Origin: Rhynochetos jubatus
Taxonomy: Eukaryota > Chordata > Aves > Eurypygiformes > Rhynochetidae
Assembly: GCA_027574665.1 (NCBI GenBank)
Contig: CM050690.1
Location: forward strand, 70,413,433 to 70,477,432
Direction: 5' to 3'
Length of the DNA: 64,000 bases
Both the position numbers and the translations under genes were made by a program. Positions 43,101 through 58,100 of the stretch are shown here, piece by piece. The notes beneath the pieces are model-generated. The model did not search any database. It was given only the letters and a program-made list of their open reading frames with translations, and had not been told where the DNA came from. Each line of letters opens with the position of its first letter. Position 1 is the stretch's first letter.

Positions 43101-46100
43101 GAGAAGGGCATTTTGCTCTGGCAGGCATCCCTCTGTTTTCTAATACAGCACTGGGTAAGATGCAGCGTGTGGACCTGATCCACTTTACATCAATACAAAG
43201 TGACATGCACCACATTACATAGATATTTGGTATTACAGAGACTGACTGTATTTTGGCTACAGGACAGATTTTTCCTCCTATATGAGGAAAACTCTGAAGA
43301 ATGAAGTACACCATTACAGAGAAGCTATATGGTCAAACTCAATCAAAAGATCTTTCATGCTTTGTTTAACAAATTGAAGCAAAAAAAAGGAAATTGGACA
43401 TGGGAAGTCTCTGTTAAAAATGCAACTCTACTTTCTCACTCCTTTTACAGCTGTAAGCTGCTGCAAAAATCCAAAGTAACTTCTCCATCCTCAAATTAAT
43501 TTTCCAAAGTTCACAACTCAATCTTCTAACAACAGGGAAAAAGAGAAAGAGGCTGTATGTATAACAAAGAAATATTTTTTTTAAAGAAAAAAAAGTATAA
43601 AAAAGTATTAAATCCTGCGGTTTGCCTGTACTACATGACAGAAGAACTTCTAATTTACATAGGCTAGTACAGACAGATAGCGATACAAAAATAGTTGTAA
43701 TTCAAAGGACATTGCAACTCTAATAAAAGATTCTCAGGTCTTTCTGACACCTCAATTAATCTACAAATACACAGCATATGTAAGTGATAGGGAAATATCA
43801 CCTACAATGTCGTATTTCTAAAACACTGAAAAAAAACCCCACAGGCCAAGCTTTCTAGCATTTCCATGCAAACAACTCACATATTAGTGAGAAGTATTAG
43901 CTTTTGCATTCATTGCAGATTTTATTTGAATTATTATTTAAACTCTTCAAAACTGTTTTTACCATGACAAAAGTTTTGGTCATGCATAGAAAAAAATAGT
44001 TGCATTTGTAATCTCTGTAGCTCTTCCAGGATTTCTTTCCTGAATTCATACTCAGCACTATATGAAAGACCCACTACGGGGCCTCTGTACTGTAAACAGG
44101 CCACCGTGACTCAGTCCAACCCTTAAGACTTGGTGTTTCACCACAACAGAATATACATGTGCTCACTGCAGATAATTCCATGTATCTAAATAATCCAAAT
44201 GAAAAACTTGACATAGTGCTATCTGCTCTGAAAACTGGTTCCAAGCTAGCCACTGCAGAGGGCTGCAGAAACTATGCAATACAGGCGTTCGAGGAAGGCT
44301 GGAATGCACCTAGTGCAATTTTGGGGAAAGAAAAAAAACATGCCAGCTAATGTCAGAATATATTTGGCTTAAGGTGTATCAAAGAAAGGTGTATCTAACT
44401 CACTTCACTTTATGAACCACATTAGAGCCCTCATATAAACAGACGTAAGATCTTAAAGGCTTCTTTTTGAGTTTTCTTCTGCCTTAATTCTCATTAAGCA
44501 GATACTCTTTGAGACATTTCAGAAAGCTGTTCTAAAAGAACAACAGACATAAACCCAATAATTTTCAAAATTAAAATAAAATACTTCTGGTAGAATGAAG
44601 GAATAAATGGTTCACCAAAAAGCAACAAGTGCAATCACTGGAACTTCCAACTAAGAGCTTTAAACACATTTCAAAAGCCTCAGGACTGAACCATGAAAGG
44701 GGATGGTTAATAAAAATAGTTATGAATGATTCTTTATCATTCTTCAGCTTTGGAGAAAGTAATTATTTTGGTTTGTGAAGGGAAATCTGAAAAATATTGT
44801 AACATGTTCCCATAACATTTGGTTGTGTGAACCTTGAGCAATCCTCAGTTACAATGATGAGTCAAATGAATATATACAAATAGTAGACAAGGTAACTCAT
44901 CAAAATGCTACTCAAGATCCTAATAACTTGAAAATAATTGCATTAGGTATTAAAATACAAAAAGAGATAAGCAGGAGTAAACTAATGAAGTTCAGCATGA
45001 TTGTTGTGTGGTCTGGATAGTGTTAACAACAAGTCCCGGTACACTGCTAAGTGCCCACCTGCAAATAAGAGATGCCATTGCAGCAGTTGTAAAACATTAC
45101 ATGTGGTAGTCTCACATTCATAAAGATCCAAAGCCGTCTTTTAAACAAACAGCAGACATTCCAAGAGTCAACAAAATTGCTCTCCAAGGATACCACTGCA
45201 GCACTCTGCAGTTCCAACAGTTAAACATAAATCATCTGTTAATCGAAAATCCTGTGAAGACTTGTTTTGGAAAGGAAATGTAACTGCATGTCACTTACAC
45301 TCTTCCTTCAAATATAGCCCTTCTGAATTATTTAATCATCCCCATCATAAATATTTCAAATACTTGTTATCATCCTCTTTATTTTCCTCTTCATTCAAGC
45401 AAGAGTTCTCTATACCTGTATTTCTCATTATTCTGTTTAGATCATAAACAACTTACTCAAAAAGATTACATTCACATGCCAGATACAAAGAAAACCTGCT
45501 ATCTTCCGTTTATGTATTCCACAGTGATATCAAAAGTGTCAAATACAGTGTTAGTATTGCTGTTAGCTCCCTTTCCAAATTTAGAAATACATATTTAGAA
45601 AAGTGCTTTTTAACACTGGTAGAAACAATATACTATTTGTACTTCTTTATAAAAAGTACATTGGAAATTTGTTGCAATTGCCAACAAAAGCATCATGTAA
45701 GAAGGTAGTCACAACCGTCTTTTGACTGCATAAGAGTTTGATTTTCTCAAAAAATAAATTTGTTTCCAGCTCCAAAGAACCGAACTTCTACTGGAAGTAA
45801 AGAAAGTAATATTTGGGAACAGATGTTCCTATACCATTGCATGAACAGAATTTCCTAACATTTTCAAATACATGTTCTTTTCACATAATCGGATATTGAA
45901 AGTTAAGCCTTGTGACTGATACACACACGTAGAGTATGTGCTTAGAAGGTCTTAGAATTTTTTCTTTTTTCCCCTAAGAGTTAGGTCACAGAAATTAGAG
46001 CCTCAAGGTTGCCCATGTCTCAAACATACCTGGCAGAATAAAAAAACCTAAACATTTCTACTCTCCTTCTAAGAAAAATTAACTTCCACAGCATCTTCTG

Positions 46101-49100
46101 GCTATAAAGAAACGGTTTCAGGACAGATGAAGACGGGGGTGTGATGTTTCAAACATGGAAGCTCTACAGCCACAGCGTATCTGGCCCAGAGATGAAGAAT
46201 ACTTTGCATCACTCCTAGCAGTTACTTTTCCAAACAGGACAGTGGCACCAGCAGCTCCTAAAGGAGCGTTCTACACCTTCCACCAGATCAGGCTGACCCA
46301 ACAGAGGGTCATGGCAATGAGTGAAAACAGGATATAAGAAGATCTGAAAACTTTGTTTAAAAGCACAGTAGTAACAATAATGATGTTCTAAATCACATTT
46401 TATTTAATATTAGTAAAGTCACCTCTCTAACTTTTAAGTACGGTGAAGTCAACAAATACATGCCTATTCATTTTCCTCACAAAATATTTCTAGAAACAAA
46501 CTCATAGGACTAAGTATCTATCTGCAGAGGAAACATGCTCAAACTTCTCATATTCAGTCATATTACTAATTAATTAAAATCAGTATCATGCCATGAAAAA
46601 GGCATGGCATGACACACAGCAAAGTCTTGGACTTACTATGCTCTGCAGAATTGATAGATATTACAAAATAAATAAATTTTGCCAATATATTCATTTTTTC
46701 TGGGGACAACTGGTAATTACGTAGTCGGGAGTATGAGGTTGGACAGGAAAGGAGCACAGACCCCATGTATTTTATGTAACGCAAACATCCCCCGAGGGAA
46801 TTACGCTGTTAGCTTTCTCTGGTACATATGATGCTCTGAGTTCTTATTTTAAGTACTCCTCCCTTTCCAGCTTCTTACTGATTCTCACATTTTTACACTG
46901 AGCTTCATTATAGAAAATTTAAGGGTTTGATTTTGTTTCTTTTAACTTTTGTAAAACTTGCAAATCCCGTCTAACTGACTTCATATCATCTTTCCCATTC
47001 TTTTCAACAGTAATCACATCAACAATCCTTAACAAATATTCCATGACTTGTTCCAAGTCTAATATACAGAAATACATCTTCCTAATTTTTACAGCAGAAA
47101 TACTGTCAAGACCTAAGATTATATTATGCATATATACCACAAAAGTATTTTCCTCCCAATTATATAGGAAAGTAACACAAAAGGAAATTGAAAGCAATTG
47201 TAATTGCTACCTTTTTTCATAAATTTCTCAAAGACTAGAAGTAGTTAAAAAATGATGACTCTCACCTTCAAACCCACACTTTTCTGTCTCTATTGCGCAC
47301 ACACAAAAAAAATTGTTTTGTTCAGCTTACTTCACTTATTCTTCTTTACACAAGATGAAACACAACTGGGTAAATAAGTTGCAGCAGTCCTCAGCCTAAA
47401 TGTTATAACTCCTTAACATAATTAAAAATTCTCACACATTTTTTTTTTTTTTACAACACCATAATTTTTAGCCCAGTACCATAGGTAAATTCTAATTGAA
47501 GCAATTACAGTCTACTTAAATTCTCCATCTAAATGACCAGGAAATGGCTTTCTTCCATTCTCTGCAAAAATTTTAAAGTGCTTCAAAATAATTCTCAAAC
47601 TTTGAATACAGCTATGTTATCATTTTGGAAATATGCCCAAATCAGAGTTATAGCCTTGGAGAGGCCCAAGGCTGTACACGTTTCAGGGACAAAATTGCAA
47701 CATGATTAGTATCCCTTTGGTACTGGGGGGAGAAATAGTTCTCCATTCCAAAGAAGAATCAACTGTAACTAAGCTCCAGACAGAAGATAAAGTCTTGCAA
47801 ATCCATCTAGCAAATACTTCCAACCACCACCTCTCTACCTGTTGCTTCAAGTGAGGAAAGTGTCACAAGATGCTAGCACTCCATTAAGTTCTGTTAAAAA
47901 TCTCAGCACATTTTCTAATGACACGTAGAAGAGAACATTAATAAATACACACTCTCTTCTGATTGGTGTCATCCATTACCTTAAAAAATATTTACATCCT
48001 AGATTTAAAACTGTCCACCCACCAATCCTGACATGACTGCTTTGGCTGGTGTCCTGTCCCCCCTCCAGCCAGATTTTATTTTGATCGCACAAACACCACA
48101 TACACTCCCAGAGCATCTTGCCAGTGCAAAAAAGCTGGCAAACACTCTACTATATTGCCCAACCTCAAAACGTAACACATGAAATGTTACACTCGTAAAG
48201 AATCTGCCCTCTGAAAAACAACCCATTTTCTCTTTTAAAACAGCCCTGCTTTGAAACAAAAAGCTTTCTTCCAAGTTTTCCAGAAAGACATACTTTTTGG
48301 GATACAAACCAAACCTTAAAAGCTCTAGACTACAGGAGACTCTCTGCTCCCTCCCTCCCCCTCAGCTTACAACCATGTGAAAAACTGGCAAGGACAATTC
48401 AACTAGGTTTTTACACCGTCAGAAGAAAAAGCACTACAGAAAAACGCTCATCACAGTTCAAATAGACAACTCTTCTCCTCGTTTTCCTCACTACCCAAAT
48501 TAATGCAAGTCAAAAACTAACAGTACTGACTCAAAATATTCAGCAAAACTGCTGTTACTTGTTTTCCTATAAAAACACCAATAAGGTATGAAAAATTCCC
48601 ATCAAAGACAACAATCAGCTACTACTTGCACCTGATGATTATCCAGTAAAACACCGTTATCTGGGCCAGACCAGCCCTAAACTCAAAAGATGCTAACACC
48701 ATAGCAAATGTATCTATTGACTATCTCTTATAAGAAAACAAAAACAACCAAACAAGCAATGGTGGAAAAACAATGTTCCTATAATAAAAACCACATCTAA
48801 AGTCAAACTTGAGAGACAATGGCAAGCTATGAGGGCAAGTCAGCATTTTCATGCATTTTAAATTCACAAAACTTCAGATTACTGCTGAAGTAACTTGTTT
48901 AAAACACAAGTATCTATAGTTTTAATACTGAAGGAAACAAAATTTTCCTCAACAGTTACAAGTTGCAGTTCTGTAAAATATGGTAACAAAAGAGAGACAT
49001 TCTCACTGGACATCTGGAAACAAAGGAATTATTCAGTGAAGCTTTCTGTTTCTCCTCTCCCAGTTCTGCCCCCACCCGCACCAACCACAGCCTAATGTAC

Positions 49101-52100
49101 AAATGAAAAAGGAATCACAGAGTTCTCATGACAGCAACACCTGCCTTCCTTGGGGCTCACAGGATCACACTGTGATCACCAATCGATCAACAGGAAATCA
49201 GGAAAGCACAGCTGTTTCCTGGTTCCCTTCACAGGAAAGAAAATAACTCAGTTCATGAGCAGCAGTAAGGGGAGGCTCTAGACCCCAAAGGCCTCTGGCA
49301 TCCATGCTGACACAAAATCTTCTCAGTTATAAATTAACTGTTTAGACTGAAAACCCGCAAGTCTCATATTTCTGCTGCTCTGTTTATTCTCAACCAAATC
49401 TATTCTAGACTGTTTTGTAACTATTCTCTTAAGTTCAGACAAACTTAAATCACACCAGTCTGCAATATACCTTTCTGTCTGAAACTTTTCACTGGGGTCT
49501 TTCCACTCTGGTTTCCAGTAACTCCACTTTACTGAGACAGTTGTAACATTATTCAAATACATATAAATAGAAAATTCATACCACAATCTTGCTAGAAATT
49601 AAAATGGTCAACCAGCAAACAAAGCTACTACTGAGAAAGCCAGGTTGAAGTAAAATCTGTTTTCGCACACCGTTTTCCCTTTGGCAGTCTAGAAAAGCTT
49701 ACAGAACTAAAGCAAAAGTTTTACTAACCAAGATGTCCACTGCCTTTTGGAAAGAGATAATGAAAATAAATTCTATTCAGTGCTCAGAATACATAAATCT
49801 GAGAGGCAAACAAGCTATTATATAAAAATATAAAATAAAAACATATCTCATTATCATATGATAGACATCACGTTAAAAAACAACTGGATTGTTACTTTCC
49901 AAAATTATTTACACGTATAGACTGCATTTTCAAGATTTCAATGCTCTAAACCCTACTACGGTGCAGCCATCTTTGATGTAGGACAACAGCAAATAGGTAC
50001 ATAGCACACTATAGCACAGAGGGATTAAAAAGAAATATGTATTTTCTGTTACATTGCTGATAACATCCTCTTCTCTTCATAAGCTACCTCTACTATTAAA
50101 AGCCTTGCCCTGTTCTGTAGAACACATGTATTGCCTCCAAAAATACACATATTTTTACCACTTAAGATATTTTGTGCATCTTCCTACAATTTCTCAGCGA
50201 TTAAATATACTGTTGTCCCACACTGCTATGCTATGTGAGTGCTCAGCATTTATTTACTTGCTCCTAGAAGACCTCATATATACCATAGATATGAATAAGT
50301 GAAGGAGTCTGCTACAACTTGGCACTAATCTATAGTTTGAACATGATTAGATTTAGGAATCCATATAGCACTCTCTACTGAGACTAAAGAGATGATTATA
50401 CCATGAACTGGAACAGTACTACGTATAGGACTCTTGATTCACGTGAGCCTAATAAAATTACTTAAGTAGAATTACCCAACAAAAGTGATGGCAAAGGATG
50501 CCAGTCTTCCAGTGATGATGAAATAAACCAGATGCTGAATATTTAGTGTACTTCCATTAAAGCTACCTGACCAACCTCGTGAAACTCTCTGACATAACCA
50601 AGTAATTTTGCTACTTCACTCTAAGTAGGCAAGATCATTGCCAATACACTTAGCTGAAAGAGATACATATATATTTTTTACTTCAGATTGGAATTACTGT
50701 AGGCTAAATACATAATGCTTTTTGCTAACCACAGAAAATGACATCTCTAACAGACCATAGAATCAAAGGAATTGTTTCCTCAATTTTTAATCTAGTCTTA
50801 CAACAAAATTATGTTCAAACCACAAGCTACTTGTATCAATTCTGATTAAAAAAAAAAAAAAAACCCAAATAATTTCTAGCAAAAAAAATCTTACTTCCTT
50901 AAGACCCTAGCAGGAAGGCGTTCCACAGAAATACAACCTTTTTTCCCACCCCACCCCCCATAGTACAACTGCTGCCTATAGTTCTGGTGTTTTCAAATCC
51001 CTGCTCTAAGAAAGTGAGGACTTCACATAGAAACGAAGCAATGAACAGTAAGGTCTGTGTAGAAAGGATCAGAACTAATAGCTACAAGAGATTTCTGAAG
51101 CAACATTCTGTGCAATGCTTCACTGAAATATTAGCAGACACAAGGATTAACCTTAGGTTTAGTTGCCAGGATATAACAAGATTTCAAGCTTATACTGTTT
51201 TATTTTGCTGTCATATACACTGAAAACCTTTGCGCATCTTGGAGAACTTTTACTCTCCCAAAGTTTAAAGATACGTGGCAGGACTTGACCCCCAAGTCTC
51301 GTTGTTTCTCTCTGTGTGGCTTTAATTATTCACTGCTAAAGGCAGTTACAAGCTTCAGAATTGCTGACAGCAGAGCAAAAAAATCAGGGTTTTTTTCTCA
51401 GAGGAGAAATGGGGACAGCTAGAGAGAGCTGTGATTTAGAAGGGCATTCTGATGAGAGCCCAAAGAACAGCAAAAGTACGCATAACAAGCATGCATTGGT
51501 TGAAATGACAATATATACTTGCACAACATTAGCAGCTATTAAGAATTACTTTCAAAAATGGTTGTTCTTTGTATAATACATTGTGGGTATTTTCCCTGAA
51601 ATGACAAGTATCTGCGTTTCACCACCGTCTGTGTACACACTGACCCTATGGATGATACTGAAATAGGTTGAAAAGTATTTAGAGACAAAATTAAATGAGA
51701 CCAAATATTTCCTTCAGCATCAATAAGTTTAAGTACTTTTCAAGAACGCAATTATTATTCTGATTGACTGTTGGGAGAGATTCAGGTTTGATAAAATTTC
51801 TTGATAAAGCACTGTATTTTCGTATTTTACTGTGAGTTGAAAGTGTATGAACAAGCAGACTTGAGATGGAAGAACAGATGAAAATCAGCAGAAAGTAAGT
51901 AGTGACTTTAACATGACATGATCCACAGCAAATGAAATCTGCCAAGTCTATGAAACCCTTAGGAATACTGACTCAAACTACAGTGCCACAACAGCTAAAA
52001 GTTAAGAGAATTCCTGATAACAGATCAATAGAAAGTCATGTTTCCTTGAGAGTATTGCAAGCCTTAAGTCTGGGATTTATCCTGGTTCCCTAAACCAGAA

Positions 52101-55100
52101 CAAGTCACATGTGAGGTACAGATGGATCACAGGAGATATGGTGCTAAAATGTACAGTTTGATAATTAAAGAAATCCATACGCAACAGTGAATCAAGCAGA
52201 TCAGACAAAGTAATAAAAATATAAACCTCTAAAGCATCAGAATTTCCCATCACTTATCCCCTGAGGAGGGGGGATAAAAAAAAATGACCACGCAAATTTA
52301 GGTTCGCTCTAAAAACCAGTTATGTCATTGCTTAAGAAGTTACTCTTGCCCATTTTAAGTAAGTAATCTAAATTTACATCTTAAAGTTCACAAGATGCAA
52401 GATAAGAGATTTTATACACAGTTAAACTGAAGACCTAGTGAAAACTGAACAGGAATTGACAAAGGAACCTTTGAGACACCTGGGAATTAGGTTTTTAGAA
52501 TTAAACACTAAGGCTGCTTTTACAGGACTTCTATCATTTTTCTCAAAACCAACTTTAACATCATACAAAATCCACTGCCAGAAAATACTCCTTTCAGGAA
52601 GTTTTGGAGAAGGAACATTCACCTTTTAACTAAATAGAGCAAGATTTGTCAACTGAGTATCTGTGATACGTAAGGTAGGCTGTTATAGGTTTTCTTGCTT
52701 TTAACATAGATTGAATGTTGATTGTCTTTTCTTTCTAACAAACCAGTCTGGCACTTACTTAGATTTAGGAAAAAAAAAAAACAAACCAACAAACAAACAA
52801 AACAAAAAAACCACACTCAGTTCATTTTGTCAGAACAGTTTTGGCACAACTGTTTTCCCTAGATTCCAGTCTACCTCCACCTCCTCTTCTTTTAATAAAA
52901 TTCTACACATGCATGGGGAAACAAACCATATCAAATATTTACATAGGGTATGTAAATATTTACGTAAAATATGTAACTGTTTACACAAAATATGTAAAAT
53001 CTGTACAGTTCTTTCATAACATCAAAACAAAATAAGAGTAAACTATATATACCAATTTATGATGAATTTCCCTTGAGATTCACATGCATACTTTTTAAAA
53101 AATCCTTATTTTTAAATGAAAGCAGTTATTTGCACTTGTTCAATAATAATTAGAAAAAAAAAACATAAACAACATGTATTTCAAACAACAGTCATACTTC
53201 ACATGCAAATTCAATAATAAAGAGAACACTTACAAATTAAGAGACATCTCAAAGCATTAAAATATTGAAGAGGGAGAAAAAATACTTACAGTATCTTCCT
53301 CCTCTGTATCATCATTGTCATCATCACTATCCTTGAACCCAGGTGGAAGGGGTGGCCCAATGAATTCATCATCATCATCATCAGTATCCTCAGATGGACC
53401 TTGAGCAGAAGTCTGGGATTGCATGGAAGGACCAGTTAACTCTTCATCTGAGCTATCTCCACTTTCACTACAGGCTGTCTCTCTGCATAGAAAAATTTTT
53501 AAAATTACTATTTCAAGAACACCAGCACTTCCATAGGAATTTTCAAATAAAAAATGTTGAGCACTCTTGGCAATTTATAAACACTGCATTTGGCAGCAAA
53601 ACATAAACTAACAGAGTATACGTCCACCATCCTCTTGAAAGCATACATAAAGCTTTAAAGAAAGGAATTTCATAGTGACAGAGAAACCAAAAAACTAAAC
53701 AAAATAAAACAAACTTAGGTGTATAGTAAAAACAATAGTCCCTCATGACTAGTATGGATTTCCACATTGCTTAGAAGCCAACAGAATATTTTGTTACAGA
53801 GCATTTTCATGATTCTGCTTCAAGCTGCAGCTTATGCAGATGCTCTGCACCTCGGTTGGCTGGGTGGAATTCCAAAGAGTAATCACTAGGGCTTGCAACC
53901 AGCGTAAGCATACAAAACATGGCACTTGCTATATAATCCTGGCAAAGCACAGCAAGGAATCAGGTATTTCTCACCAAATACTTGATTCTGTCACAAGCTA
54001 GACTCTAAAAGGTACATTAAATTATCATGCTGTTGCTCAAATCAAAACACGTTATTTTTGGCACTGAAAAATTTCTGAAAGTAAGTTGAGCTATCTAGTC
54101 CCCGTTAATTCGGTTTATTCAAAATAAATGCGCACCCTCTGCTGGTTGTTAGCAAGTAGACAGTATTTAACTGGCAGAAGGTCTGAAAGTGATACGTATA
54201 AAACTCCCTTTTGACTAGTCGGTATCATTGCAGTGTATCATTAGAGTAATACCTTGCAGTGGAAATCAAGATGTTCCTTTCAGATTCAATGAGATAAGCT
54301 CAAATTGCAAGACTTGGTTTGGGGGCTTGTATGTTAAGTTTTTAAGTGAGCAGCCTACAAAAGATTAACTACAAAAATTTTGGAAGACCACAGAAGTATT
54401 GGGTTGGGTTTTTTTTTTGTCATGTCTAGGTTACCACTTAAAACCTATAATAAAAACAAGCAAGTTGAAGAACATAATAAAATATTAAGAAAATACGTGC
54501 TAAACTATGTAATTGTGACAGAGAATGTAGCCCCACACTGCCCTCCAAACCATCTGTACACCAAACAGGCAGTAGGTTACAATGCAAATACTTGTTTCGG
54601 GTAAGAAATTGAAATTCTATTTTAGGAAGAAATCAAATCAAACTAAAACCAACATGAATTAGGTCCTCAGATGTTAGTGTGATGAGAGGGGTGTGCATGC
54701 CTGACAGCTTGTCTAATTTTTCCAACTATATTTACTAGCCTAATAAAAGATATTACCTCTACATACAAACTTTGTTTTGCATAGTGATGAGAGACATTTA
54801 AAGACCTAGATCAGAATATGATTAACTAATAAATCTAACTCAAATAAAAAGAGCTTCTCTTACTCTACAACAGTTGGGCAATAAATACCCCTTTGCCAAA
54901 TGGAAGCTCTTCCAGCATGTGAAGAACAGGTTCGGACCTTCAAAGTTCAAGTTAGGTATCCCAAAAACTAACAACTTTACAATACTATGTGCAAAAGAGT
55001 TGTATTTTAAGAGTTAATATGCATTCTCAGACCACACGTATTTTACCCAGAAGCCGAACTATTAGTCTTGGAATGGAACCAAATATACACTGTAGCTGCC

Positions 55101-58100
55101 AGTGAGAAGAATGTATACAACATAATGATTCACGGACGCCTTTCTAATCTTGGAGTCCCAGATTTTCAGATCTTTCTATAGACACCCAAGAACACCACTC
55201 AGCTTCCTTCCTAATTACCTATCCTATTACTCTCTCATTTGCTGTGAAGGATAGATCTATCAAATAAAAAAATTCAGTATTGTGACAGGCAGTGTAATCA
55301 GCCTGCATGTGAAATGGCCAGAACTGCAGTACTGTTGCTCCAAGCTTGGCAGGGACAGCCAAGTACTCCAGCTACAGCTATCCTCTATCCTGACTCAAAG
55401 AAAGTCAAACATAAGAACACCCCAAATATACAACAGCCAGACCAAAAGCCCATCTACCCTTCTGAGGGTGAGTGGGAGTGGCTGACAAACCAAGTGGCTT
55501 TTCCTTCAACTTCCAGTCTTACACTCTTCCTCTACCAGGAGTTGTAAAGAAAGAACCAATTTGCCAGCCCCTTGCCCAGGATTCAGAGAAATGTAAGGAA
55601 TTGTTTTTGCTTTCCCTCATTACCTCCTCAGTAAGTGAAACAAGTTGTGAGAGGAAAAAAAAATAGAAAGCTGCATTAGAGCACAGATGGCACACAGAGA
55701 GGGAAAATAAAAAACCTTCTGAAACTGTGTGAGTATGTGGGCATATCCCCCCCTTGTGTTCACTCTATTTTCTCATTTCTTTCCTTTTATATACTAGCAG
55801 ATGCTTTCATGTCAAAGTAAAACTATTATTATGCAAAAACACAAAAGTAACTATTGAAAACATTTCTCTACCGTAAAGTAGCTCAAAAGCAAAAAGAATC
55901 AGTAGCTGTTCTTTACATATTTTTGGAGTGACCAACACCCTTTTTAACAACTAAAAAAAAAAAAAAACACACCAGTATGAGGGCTACTATGATAACTGAC
56001 CCCCCAACCCACTAACAACCTGCCTTTCTGCTAACAAGCTTGCCAAGAGCAACAAAAGGAGCTAACCACCCAGCTATCAGCCAGCCCAAAAAGCCTTAAG
56101 GATCCTCCCCAGGGCCACTTCAGGCCTTCCAAACTACACATGTCCACACCCAGCCTGACCACTGAGCCTGATGTACCAATGGAATGAGACAAATACCTCG
56201 GCCCCTGTGGGCTGTCCAGCTCTGTGTAGGAGAGCAGCTCTTTCCTGCCTGAAACCAGCAGATACACACATATATAGGTTTACTACACTCTTGCATGTGT
56301 TATTAGACTTCCATAGATACAGAATCCTGAAAATTTACAGAGCACTGATCTCCACTATCCCAGCCACACAATGGTGTTTTGTGGCCTCCATGACCTTCAG
56401 CTACTTCTGATTTCCCAGCATTTCAGAACTGAAACTGTCAAATCAGTAGCATTTGATTTTTGTCAGTAACAAACAAACATCATAAGAGTGAGAGCAATTC
56501 TCTGACTGACGTAAAACCAAAACTTTTCTCCACCCTACCACTGCTCTATACAATGTGCATACAGAGTCTCTACAACTGCTTTGCTTTATTTTTCAGCAGG
56601 CATAAACAAGTGAATTCTATCTACATGTGGGAACAACAGCTGCCCATTAAGCCAGCACATGTAGTCATTATATTTGCCCCAATATTAAAAAAAAAAAACA
56701 CGAAGGTAGTGAATGTGGACTTTACCATGGATGCTATTGCGCAGGTCATTCATGAATGCAGCACATGTGCTGCCATAAACAAGCCAAGAGGGTAAAGCCT
56801 CTTGGGTATTGGGGGCGATGGCTAAAATATAAATATGGGCAGCCCTGGCAGGTTGACTACATCACCCTCCCCAAAATCTGCCAAGGCACGTGCCATGTGC
56901 TCACAATGGTGAAGGCAAACACTGGGTGGCTGGAAACATAACCTGTACCCCATGCCACTGCCCGAAACACTATCCTGGGACTTGAAATGCAGATCCTGTG
57001 GTGACACGGCACCCCAGAAAGGATTGGATCAGATACCAGGACTCATTTCCAAAACAGCCTCACAGACACTTGGGTTGAAGAACATGGATTTGAGTGGGTG
57101 TATCACATCCCCTATCAAGGGCGGGCCTCAGGGAAGGTCAAATGGTACAATGGGCTGTTAAGACCATGTAGCGAGACACATTTAGCAAAAGCCACCTGGT
57201 TAGTCAACAGTGGATGATCTGTCAACCATGGTGGTCCTGCATAATGAAAGCTTTTAGAAGGAGATAAAGTCCCTGTAGTGCACATTAAATATATGCTGGG
57301 GAAAAAAATTTGGGTTACTCCTGCCTCAGGCAAAGACAAACCCATCCCTGGGGATGCTTTCACTCAAGGACCTGGGGGCACTTGGCCGGTAATGAGAGAA
57401 GATGGGAAGTCCAGTGTGTGCCTCAGGGGGATTTGACTCTGGGGGAAAACAGCCCATTAATTAAATTACATGATAGACCCTAATTGCTGTATATAACCCT
57501 TGTTTTGAGTTATGTGTTATAAAAACTACTATAGCAGAAGTCACCTGAACCAATGGAAGACAAGCTTTGCAAAAAGCACAGAAATTACCTGACCTGGCTT
57601 CAGTGCCCAATGATCCCATGCAACATTCCACCTTCCCTGTACCAAGTGAACATCCTAACAGATGGACCCCAAAGTCATGGACTAAACTAACTTAATGCAC
57701 ATTTTATGGACATTTTACAAAGATAGTCCACAGACTAGGGGAATGGTATTTGCGTATTGTTTCAATGGGTGTAATAGGAAGAGCGGAGCTGGTTAATCAG
57801 AACATACTGAATAGCGTGGGACTTGAGCATGACATAAATGGTATGAAATAAGGGGTGGAGAATGTTTAGCTGTGATAGTTAATTTTCCTCACAACAGCTA
57901 GTATGAGGATTTTGGTTTTGTGCTGAGAATATCGACAATAAACTACTGGGTTTAAGTGTCGCTAAGGAATGTTTGTATCAAGTCAAGGACTTTTTCAGTT
58001 ACTGACACTGTCCCTGAGTTCTCAGCTTTCTCATTACAAGTGAGGGGGTGTGAGGGGCAAGACAAGTTCAGAAGCTAAGCCAACCTAACAAACAGGGTAT

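Larger units (their letters stand above)
27371..53289 (-). other. WDR70 intron 5 (25,919 bases, phase 0)
   Basis: The largest complete intron in the window. It holds three short CR1 3' fragments (29111, 34701, 37092), a 21-base tandem repeat (52939-53001), A- or A/C-rich tracts (about 40985-41090 and 52766-52812), a poly-T tract at 39489-39511 and a perfect palindrome at 46586-46612. From about 37.4 to 52.7 kb I recognise no transposon, RNA gene or exon. Confidence 0.85.

Noticed and set aside
48005-48307. 100-codon minus-strand frame in intron 5
   Set aside because: Composition is unremarkable, there are no splice signals in a WDR70-compatible phase, and no family was recognised. Treated as a chance frame.
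49163-49177. Palindrome GATCACA-C-TGTGATC
   Set aside because: Short and isolated, with no repeats or context. Likely chance.
53394-53606. 70-codon plus-strand frame over exon 5
   Set aside because: Antisense shadow of the WDR70 acidic exon.
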